From the NCBI GenBank assembly GCA_910592005.1, contig CAJVPP010003396.1, positions 1 through 11,758 of the forward strand: a stretch of DNA of 11,758 nucleotides, read 5' to 3'. Below, one piece after another: positions 1-6,521 of the stretch (the first letter of the stretch is position 1; each line of letters opens with the position of its first letter). Source of the DNA: Funneliformis mosseae. Lineage: Eukaryota; Glomeromycota; Glomeromycetes; Glomerales; Glomeraceae. The position numbers and the translations under genes were made by a program. A model generated the notes under the pieces. The model had not been told where the DNA came from, did not search any database, and saw only the letters and a program-made list of their open reading frames with translations.

Positions 1-175
1 TACGTTTCGATTGATAAAGTGGTTGTGTAACGATCGTAATTTTAAAAATTGTCATTTTTTTTGCACACCACTGTATCATCAGGAATCACGGCTGAAGACT
101 TGATCCCTGTGAGATCGGCGTTGTTAGTCGCAAATCATACTGCGCCTCAGATGATCTTCAACTGCGCCGAAAATC
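1..175 (-). repeat. tRNA-derived SINE-like repeat
   Basis: Seen: read on the minus strand, this unusually GC-rich island contains GGCGCAGT twice (168-161 and 146-139). The second copy lies in an A-box-like context, GAGGCGCAGTATGA (148-135). About 30 nt further on is a B-box-like GGGATCAAGTC (107-97) preceded by CTCACAG, the order and spacing of a tRNA D arm and T arm. Between them, GCG and CGC (131-118) flank a loop containing CTAACAA, resembling an anticodon loop. A non-tRNA body and an A-rich tail (plus-strand T run near 53-61) follow. Known: tRNA-derived SINEs have a 5' tRNA-like Pol III promoter and an unrelated body. Inference: a SINE copy rather than a tRNA gene, because I could not pair a proper acceptor stem and the B box has about three mismatches. 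It may continue beyond the window's left edge. Confidence 0.42.
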
Positions 176-353
176 ATGAATGTGATACATGTTAAACATG
201 TAATACATGTATCGTTTGATCGACTTTATAATACATGTATCGAATAATTTACTTTTTAATATAAATATTATATAGTCTTCTTTTTATTATTTAGTTTTCA
301 TTATATGTATCATTTATACTTATCAAAAAGCGTAGTATAGTACTAGTTAGCAA

Positions 354-363
354 TATAAATAGA
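354..363 (+). promoter_or_regulatory. TATA box of the LTR
   Basis: TATAAATAGA is a strong match to the eukaryotic core TATA element. Transcription would start about 25-30 nt downstream, near 385. That fits an R region ending after the AATAAA at 446-451. Confidence 0.45.
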
Positions 364-445
364 CCTGTAAGTTGACCTTGAGTCGAGAGTTTTTGCTCAG
401 AGATTGAGATAAGTCTTGGGACTAGACTTATAAATTCTACAAGTT

Positions 446-451
446 AATAAA
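446..451 (+). terminator. Poly(A) signal of the LTR
   Basis: AATAAA lies about 90 nt after the TATA box and about 70 nt before the proposed LTR end, the usual position in an R region. Confidence 0.35.
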
Positions 452-596
452 GTTACTACTTTACACTTTCAACCTTCTTCTTGTCTTCATCATAGGATTT
501 GATCGTGATAACCTACTACACAAGTGAATCGTGATAATAAATTATTTTGTTTATTAATCGTTAATTTCTCTTTGAAAAGGCCTTTTAGATAATTGT

Positions 597-670
597 GATA
601 TTAAGTTATTTAATTTTGTTAGCTTGGTTTTGAGACGATTCCGGTCTAACAACGTTAAATAACTAATATA
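597..670. repeat. Long imperfect inverted repeat (hairpin)
   Basis: AGTTATTTAATTTTGTTAG (604-622) pairs with CTAACAACGTTAAATAACT (646-664) at 17 of 19 positions around a 23-nt loop. The match runs on outward with one extra base, GATATTA against TAATATA. A stem of this length is more than expected from base composition alone. It could be a MITE remnant or a transcript hairpin. Confidence 0.5.
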
Positions 671-707
671 GTACATTTTATGGTTTAGTAAAATGATTGA
701 TCACGTG

Positions 708-729
708 TTACTAACAATATCGTTAGTAA
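708..729. repeat. Perfect short inverted repeat
   Basis: TTACTAAC, a 6-nt loop (aatatc), then GTTAGTAA form a perfect 8-bp stem. It directly follows the first ATCACGTGTT copy. Confidence 0.4.
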
Positions 730-754
730 TTAATTTTTTTTACAAATTTTCTCT

Positions 755-829
755 CTTTCTCAATTGAAATCACACAATAAATAATCCACATTTACAGCCT
801 AAAATATCTAAATATTGAAATTGAGAAAG
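755..829. repeat. 11-bp inverted repeat pair
   Basis: CTTTCTCAATT (755-765) and AATTGAGAAAG (819-829) are exact reverse complements 53 nt apart, giving a roughly 75-bp unit. It could be a very short MITE remnant; I see no clear target-site duplication. Confidence 0.35.
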
Positions 830-954
830 CAATTTCATATTATCAAAAAATCACGTGTTCAAATACAAGAAGCAACAAAAAATTGAATACAAGAGGAGCA
901 ATATAAAATTCAATTGCATCTTATGGATATATCTATACTAGTAAATCAATTGGC

Positions 955-1889
955 AGGTTATATTGCTACTATGTAACTGAATATAAAACATTATCAATAA
1001 GACAGACTGTTGGTGGAATTAAATGATATTTGATGGATTTCCAATTATACATGGGATTAATCGCGCGATCGTCATCAGTATCCTGTTTAACAAGAGTTCT
1101 TGATGGTAAAATGAAATGCTTCAAGATAAAAGTTTTGGAGAAGTAAAGGGTCTGCTGCTTTAACTCAACAAAATATTGCAACTTCAATATCAACTCCAGA
1201 CACTCTTTATTAAAAGGGTATTTTTTTTTCCAATTCCAGCTGATTTATCTAATTCTAGAGAACCATGTTATGATTATCAATTGTATTTTGAAAAAGGTCA
1301 TTAGATGCAGAACCAGATTTTTATTTACAGACAAATCCACAATGTAATTTTACTATATAATAATTTTTAAAGAATTTACAAATTTCTAATTAATAGGGAA
1401 GAAACTGGAATCTGGCAACACTTTGGTCGAAATAATTTATCTGGATTTATGAAAGAACTTGTTCATAAATCAGGTATTGAGGTTGATGGCTTACTGACTA
1501 ACCATTATGGACGAATGACATCTGCACAATTAATGCAAAATGTAAATGCAGAAGAACAGGTTATTATGAAAATAACTGGGCATCAAAGTGTTGATTCCGT
1601 ACGAAAATATAAAGTATCAAATGAACAACAAAAAATGGATACATTGCGACTTATTATTTCCACTTATAATATACAAGATTATCAAGAAACTCAAATTAAA
1701 AACAACACCGATAATGGATCTATGCAACAAATTCAAGATTATAATATACAACCATTATAGAATTCTCAAATTACGAATCTTGAATCACAAGAATTATCAA
1801 CCAATTTACTTTCTAATAATTACAATAAAGAAAAGGCGACAATGTTTATTGAATGCCATTTTCAAAATGTTAACTTCTATTTTAATTAG
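955..1889 (+). pseudogene. Crypton/DUF3504-type tyrosine recombinase relic
   Basis: Role: tyrosine recombinase of a Crypton-type DNA transposon, which would cut and rejoin DNA through a phosphotyrosine. Seen: the best part is the frame open from 1371. Counting from the Met at 1449, it has N-H-Y-G-R (His19, Arg22), I-T-G-H (His45) and V-R-K-Y-K (Tyr54), matching the H-x-x-R, H and nucleophilic Tyr of the family's C-terminal half. A TAG at 1758 interrupts the frame, which continues to a TAG at 1887-1889 and ends F-I-E-C-H-F-Q-N-V-N, a tail I associate with fungal members. Upstream pieces in other frames fit the family order: YVTEYKTLS (near 968), INRAIVIS (near 1054), VLDGKMK (near 1099), FGEVKG (near 1132) and AEPDFYLQTNP (1307-1339). 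GT at 1344 and TAATAG at 1396 look like an old intron, but joining them leaves the phase one base off. The first catalytic Arg is not visible. Inference: a dead element. Confidence 0.72.
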
Positions 1890-3170
1890 TATATATGTAT
1901 TTATAGTTACAAATACTTTTTAATATTTAATTAAATCCTTTTAATGTTTAAAATTGTGCAATATTAAATTAATTTATTAATAAATAATTACTAGTACGAA
2001 TTTTAAATGCTCAACTTCGATAGTAACTTCAGTAAAATATCGATGTGTAGCGAACGATTAGTAAACAGGGAACGGTATATCATAGCGTTTCATACCAGAT
2101 AATAAAAGAAGAGGTTTGTGATTATAGGAGGTGATTCAAAAGTTGGTCTACTTGCTCACCAGCTTCATTTCTTTAAACCTTTCCTTCGACTACTCTAAAT
2201 ACTCAAAATGCAAATATTAATGAACATGAAGAATTTTTAAATCGTTATTAAAAACCAATAACGATATTATTGATATTGAAGAACTGTTCCTTTCGTTTTT
2301 TGCACACTTTTAAAAAAGAAATCTGATCCTTTCAAGAACAGAAAAATTCGATAACAATTTGAATAATTATCATCAGATAATTCGGAGGTCACCTGCGAAA
2401 TATTACCATATTCTCCGCATTAGTCAATAAAAACAATGTGAAGTTATTTTACTTAATTATTTTTAATTCATTCGATAACATCAATTAGAAATGATTGGTA
2501 TAACTGAAGTAAATGAAGTGCGACTACTAAATGAGGATCGTTCGTGACCCCTATTGTATTGAAATGCCTCTCTTACTATTTTTTCTTTGTGAAGACAAAT
2601 CAACCTTGGTTGTTATAGGAATGCTTTTTTTTACCGAATATTTTTTTCACGTACCTTTTTAGTGAAAAAGTTACTCGCTTGGGAAAGGGATCTGCAACAA
2701 TTATTTCTTTAATTGCGACGAAGAATTAAATCACCTTAATACTGATAACGATGTGTAATATTTATTTAATGGACCCTTCAATAATATTCCGTATTATAAT
2801 CATTTTTTCGATTTGTACAAACAAAAGTCTTTTTATCAATAAAATTTTAAATTATTTATGAATTAAAGAAACCTATTCGCTTTCATGTATTACTTGTAGC
2901 ATGTTCAAAGAACAATAACCTATTATCAGAAATGAAAACGATTAATTTTAACGTGAAGAATTGTGAGGGTAATTTTTAAAAAGTTTATTACGAAAATTCT
3001 TCAGCTAGTATTATGTATATATCTGTGTTTGTTGACACTCCACCCTGTACCATTAATGATATCATTTGCAAAATGAGTTTCTATTTATTTATTCATTTAT
3101 TTTTTTTCAGCGAATTTATGGAATGTGGTATCTTCACTTAAAGACAAATTTGAACGTCGAAGATTCCCAG
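1890..3170. other. Gene-poor AT-rich stretch with one decayed coding remnant
   Basis: I see no intact gene. The only coding-like part is at 2150-2430, listed separately. A 43-codon open stretch at 2531-2662 (+) has no recognisable motif and is probably chance. Confidence 0.4.
2150..2430 (+). pseudogene. Decayed coding remnant, family unknown
   Basis: Seen: two overlapping frames have protein-like composition. Frame 2 (about 2177-2250) includes TTLNTQNANINEHEEFLNRY. Frame 1 opens at 2230 and includes NNDIIDIEELFLSFFAHF, hits TAA at 2311, then stays open to TAA at 2428-2430 with RTEKFDNNLNNYHQIIRRSP. The stretch is less AT-rich than its surroundings. Inference: a gene broken by one frameshift and one stop. 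I do not recognise the family; similar runs can arise by chance, so confidence is low. Confidence 0.22.
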
Positions 3171-3175
3171 TTCAT

Positions 3176-3258
3176 TGGGAATGCATTTGTTATTAAAATC
3201 AAGTAACGGACCATATAATTTACTATGTTCGTATTTGATTTTAATAGCAAACCTCCCA
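3176..3258 (-). repeat. Palindromic MITE-like repeat, copy 1
   Basis: Seen: an 83-bp unit bounded by TGGGA and TCCCA, with subterminal inverted repeats TATTAAAATCAA (3191-3202) and TTGATTTTAATA (3235-3246) followed by GCAAACC. The left arm carries about 4 extra bases. The core ATTTACTATGTTCGTA (3218-3233) recurs exactly, inverted, in copy 2 at 5079-5094. Known: short non-autonomous elements with terminal inverted repeats and no coding capacity are MITEs. Inference: a small MITE family whose source transposase is not in this window. The target-site duplication is unclear. The strand is assigned only relative to copy 2. Confidence 0.6.
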
Positions 3259-4495
3259 TTTACTAATGTTAACAATTTCGCTACAAGGTACCCCATAAAA
3301 AACGATTCAAGATTTCAAGAAAGACATGTGAGATATTCATCAATAAACTTATCGAAAAATTTAATTAGCAATATTTTATCAATGGAAAAAAAATAACGCT
3401 TCCATGTAAACTATCATGACGTTTTTGTGTTGATATAAAATGAGTACGTATGGAGCTATTATTATTTTTCCTTGAAAATTAAAAAAAAGTTTCATATTTT
3501 TAGGGAATATAACTTTCATTAGCATACCATTGTGAGTGTATAATTTTAATTATAACTTGCAATAGCAACAATAGCAATGGAAGATTTGTTTTTTTTTTTC
3601 TCATACCATAGGAAGACTTTCTTCTATCATAAGTACGATCGACAATATAACTAATATTTTATATCTTTCGTGAAAGCGATGAAAGCAATTTAAAATGTAA
3701 TAAATCATTAGTTATTTGATGGTTTAATTCTTTTCATATTATACAGAAATTATTTCAATTTATTTTAAAATACAAAGTTTTAAAACTTTCTTTTGGATTT
3801 TAGAAGTTTAAAACAAGTTTTATAGCAATATAAAGACCTTAAGCTTCGTTAATATAGTATGTCACCTCTAAGTTAACCCTTTTAAAGCCCGGATTATTTT
3901 GGATTATTTTTTGCAAGCAGTTATTTAACGTTCCAAAGAATCAACCGGTAAGCAAAATTTTTTTTTACTAAATGTAACACCATTTTCTGAAAGAGTACTT
4001 TATACTGTAATAGTCGATCATAGGAATTGCCTATGAGCGTTGATCTTGTCGGAAACGTCGTTTTGAGAATAGAAACTATTTTCACCAAAAGCTAGAATTT
4101 ACTTTACGGACGCTAACGACACCAAACGATATAGCAATCCCAAACGGTATTACTATAAAGAATGTTTTATTGTACCCAAACATTTCTTCGCCCTATCTAT
4201 AACCTGCATTGAGGAAACGTTTTTACATACTGTCCATTGACACATATTACAAAATCATTTAAGGAGTCAAGAAGCAATATCATATTGAACTTTTCATTTT
4301 TTTTTTACCGTTGATATTTGAAAGTGAAGGAAGATAAAATGTATTACGACATTCTGCTAACAAATTATGTAATCTATTGATCGCGTCAGATTGACGGACA
4401 AATTTCTTTTTAAATGAGTAAGCACGATGACCTAAAGTATATACTGACCAAAATTCAAGAACATTATGCGTATTTGTATTTCGAACCTTCTGTAT
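3259..4495. other. Non-coding AT-rich stretch
   Basis: No gene is supported. It contains a tandem duplication of GGATTATTTT (3891-3910) and a small perfect hairpin, TCATAGG-aattg-CCTATGA (4018-4036). Minus-strand open frames here lack start codons or recognisable motifs. Confidence 0.4.
4018..4036. repeat. Perfect 7-bp hairpin
   Basis: TCATAGG, a 5-nt loop (aattg), then CCTATGA. It is short and its role is unknown. Confidence 0.3.
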
Positions 4496-4499
4496 CACG

Positions 4500-4592
4500 T
4501 TTGATGATAGCGTATCATCTGTAGGAGTAGAGTCAAACAACAACGGACGTGTCTGGCACCTCGGTGTCGACTTATCGTATCCTGAGGGCAGA
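4500..4592 (+). rRNA. Fragment resembling organellar LSU rRNA domain V
   Basis: Seen: GTGTCTGGCACCTCGGTGTC (4549-4568), then ACTTATCGTATCCTGAGGGC (4570-4589). From memory this follows the universal 23S/LSU core of the peptidyl-transferase domain (bacterial GTGTTTGGCACCTCGATGTC...CATCCTGGGGC), with the AT-leaning changes typical of mitochondrial rRNA. Upstream, GATAGCG (4506-4512), GGAGTAGAGTC (4523-4533) and CAACGGAC (4541-4548) fit the preceding GATAACAG, AGAGTTC and GACGG landmarks in order. The match fades after about 4600. Inference: a partial mitochondrial rRNA copy inserted in nuclear DNA (NUMT). A mis-assembled organelle piece is possible but unlikely, since the flanks look nuclear. 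It is too short to function. Confidence 0.55.
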
Positions 4593-4611
4593 GTATACGG
4601 AGTGTTTTATG

Positions 4612-5030
4612 AAGCTATTTTTGATTTCGAAAATTGAATTTTCCTATCACCATTTAATTACTTGGTTATATCTGACAACTACGATGATATGGAAGTTTAA
4701 TTATATTCTCATTTGGTAGGAGTCCAAGTATTCTTTGTACGAACACATCACTTTATTTTTGGCAAGCCTCTAGACTTGTGAAGATCCACACAAACTAAAT
4801 CATCAATTCGGTTTTCTTTAGAAATTACTAAAGTATCATTATTAATACTTTCAAAATATAATAAATTGAAATTTTATACTGATTAACCAATTGGTTCTTT
4901 CAACTGGAAAATAAAATTCTCGATAATGCTAACCTTTATTAAAAGGTGCAGAAAGTTAAACTTTTGCCAATTTATTAAACAATGTTACAATATGATCGAA
5001 CCGCATTCGTAAGTAAGTCGATTGTAAAAA
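4612..5030. other. Non-coding stretch
   Basis: Nothing recognisable. The only local GC-richer patch, around 4770-4800, did not match a gene or RNA that I know. Confidence 0.4.
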
Positions 5031-5160
5031 CAAAAGGTGGAGCTAATGTACATGGGAGGTGGGCTATTAAAATCGGGTTACGAACATAGTAAATCATATG
5101 ATTCTTAACTTGATTTTAATAGCAAACTTCCCACACATATCCGATTACATGGACCTTTTG
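5031..5160 (+). repeat. Palindromic MITE-like repeat, copy 2
   Basis: Seen: the core unit 5053-5133 begins TGGGAGGTGGGC, ends GCAAACTTCCCA, and carries TATTAAAATC (5065-5074) inverted at 5112-5121. It matches copy 1 (3176-3258) in reverse orientation across its whole length. The palindrome here extends further out: CAAAAGGT (5031-5038) and ACCTTTTG (5153-5160) are exact inverted ends of a 130-bp unit. Copy 1 does not show these outer ends, so it is either a truncated copy or the outer repeats belong to a larger host element. Flanking bases show no clear target-site duplication. Confidence 0.6.
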
Positions 5161-5837
5161 AGAATATGATTTATAGTCTCAGAAGGTGATTTCCTTAGTG
5201 AATTCCTCAATATAATCTTTTAACCTTTTCTTTAACGAAAATAGTAGTAATGTTAGTAAGCTAAGCTATAGTAGTTTCCAAAGAAATTTATTTATAGGAT
5301 CAAATCCGTTTTGGAATACAAAATTTTCTTAAAATAATATTACCTTTGCAATGTAACAATTTTTGAGCAAATCTTTTAAGCAAATGAACAGATTATACTT
5401 TAAAATTTTTTTTAATAAAATTTCCTTTTGACATTATTTAACCATTTACCACATTCAACATATAAAAAACGTTGGAAAACGAGAAACATTACTTACTGCC
5501 GAGATCTTTCCTCAATCCATATTTGCTGTCCTTATAAAAAAAAATACATCTTCCAGATGATTTTGACTTGTAATTAAAGAATTTGTTTTTATAACTCGTT
5601 CAATCCATTAACTATTTTTGATTTGTCATAATCGTAATTTATGATAGCATTTTTCTTAAATAAGTTTAAAAAAAATGAAAAATGAAAAAGATAATCATAT
5701 TCATTTATTTATCCGAGGTTCATTATGGAACACTTGTTGCTTTATAAAAATGTGTTAATGTATTAGTTAATGTTTAATAATCGATAAACTGTAATCATCG
5801 ATAGGTACAAATTAAAGTTGTGCAACGTAACTGTTTA
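5161..5837. other. Non-coding AT-rich stretch
   Basis: No gene is supported. On the minus strand, 5537-5497 reads KDSKYGLRKDLG and ends at a good donor, GTAAGT, but I find no partner exon or convincing acceptor. It is most likely chance or an orphan exon scrap. Confidence 0.35.
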
Positions 5838-5969
5838 AATTAGATTAACTCGGGTCAAGCAAAAACGTGACCCTGACCCGACGGTTTTTTTTTGAATTAG
5901 GACTCGTGTGATAGTCCCGACTCGAGAAAAAATTCGAGTTGGATCAAACAACCCAGGTCGACTCTAATT
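5838..5969. repeat. GC-rich inverted-repeat block
   Basis: Seen: a GC-rich island in AT-rich DNA with nested inverted repeats. TCGGGTCA (5850-5857) pairs with TGACCCGA (5874-5881), ACTCGA (5920-5925) pairs with TCGAGT (5934-5939), and AATTAGA (5838-5844) pairs with TCTAATT (5963-5969) at the edges. CGGGTC/GACCCG words repeat. Inference: a decayed small palindromic element or the remains of a CCCGA-type simple repeat. No coding frame is convincing. Confidence 0.4.
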
Positions 5970-6412
5970 AGTTTGAAGTCGTTGTTTTATTCTTTATAGA
6001 ATAATTTCATTGATCAAATTCAAGAATACTTGTCAAGGATAAATAATATAAACGGATAACTTTTAAAATTCAAATGATTTTTACAAAAAAAAAGAAATAA
6101 TACTAATACTAGAAGTAGTGACCCGGTATATTGATTGATATATGTAGCCAAAATTTTTTCCATCCTCGTCTTTGTCTCGTTTATATTATTAAAATGATAC
6201 TACTTTAAAAAAAAAATTTTTTCAGAAATCGGGTTATGAATGACCTATCTGCAAGCATTTAAAAAACGAATTATCATTTATGTCAGAGAAAATGGATTTT
6301 AAAGAAAAAAAAAACTCTCGATAGATTAAGTGAGAAAAGCGAAATTTTGTATCAAATTGAGAGGCTGATGCGCCATAATATCAGACCAGTGATTACATCG
6401 GAAGTTAACACA

Positions 6413-6422
6413 GTGACGTGGC
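6413..6422 (+). promoter_or_regulatory. Possible bZIP site (TGACGTGG)
   Basis: GTGACGTGGC contains the CRE-like core TGACGT overlapping an ACGTGG core. It lies about 100 bp before the Uma2-family ATG, in the one GC-richer patch of that upstream region. A match this short can occur by chance. Confidence 0.25.
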
Positions 6423-6486
6423 TGAGCTTCAAGTATTTGTGATACAGAAAATAGTGTAAAATATTTTTTTTTTTCATACAAACTTT

Positions 6487-6501
6487 AATATAATATATTT
6501 C
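6487..6501 (+). promoter_or_regulatory. TATA-like tract upstream of the Uma2-family gene
   Basis: TAATATAATATATTT lies about 20-35 nt before the ATG at 6522, after a T-rich run. In DNA this AT-rich the motif is weak evidence. If used, the 5' leader would be very short. Confidence 0.25.
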
Positions 6502-6521
6502 TCGTCAATTTTTTTTTAAAA

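Larger units (their letters stand above)
181..520 (+). mobile_element. Probable solo LTR of a retrotransposon
   Basis: Seen: a block beginning TGTGATACATG and ending CCTACTACA (TG...CA ends) has the internal order of an LTR. U3 carries two copies of TAATACATGTATCG (201-214 and 229-242, 28 bp apart) and the palindrome ACATGT-taa-ACATGT. A TATA box, TATAAATAGA, lies at 354-363, and AATAAA lies at 446-451, about 90 nt downstream. A pyrimidine-rich stretch precedes the end. No gag-pol frame or primer-binding site follows, so this would be a solo LTR. The five bases flanking each end (atgaa and caagt) do not match, so the borders may be off by a few bases or the element is old. It might instead be a cellular promoter; the U3-R-U5 order favours an LTR. 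Confidence 0.45.
521..900. other. Non-coding stretch rich in inverted repeats
   Basis: I see no coding frame here. It holds a long imperfect hairpin (597-670), a perfect 8-bp stem with a 6-nt loop (708-729), an 11-bp inverted repeat (755-765 with 819-829), and two copies of ATCACGTGTT (700-709 and 850-859), each with a CACGTG E-box core. It may include the remains of a small non-autonomous transposon or the former internal part of the LTR element. Confidence 0.4.

Noticed and set aside
97..148. Functional tRNA gene on the minus strand
   Set aside because: The A- and B-box-like motifs are present, but the acceptor and T stems do not pair properly and the B box has several mismatches, so a SINE-type relic is the better call.
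969..1193. Minus-strand open frame of 74 codons
   Set aside because: It is antisense to the recombinase relic, whose plus-strand pieces (INRAIVIS, VLDGKMK) match the family better.
1588..1923. Plus-strand open frame of 111 codons
   Set aside because: It is an alternative frame over the recombinase C-terminus with lysine/isoleucine-rich content and no motifs. The other frame carries the catalytic residues.
3175..3396. Plus-strand open frame of 73 codons
   Set aside because: Its first third lies across the palindromic repeat copy at 3176-3258, it has no family motif, and its end is poly-A driven. It is best read as chance.
4280..4543. Minus-strand open frame of 87 codons
   Set aside because: It begins at a TTG, not an ATG. 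Extending it upstream reads straight through the antisense of the rRNA-like fragment, which explains its protein-like look. There is no known motif and no splice support.
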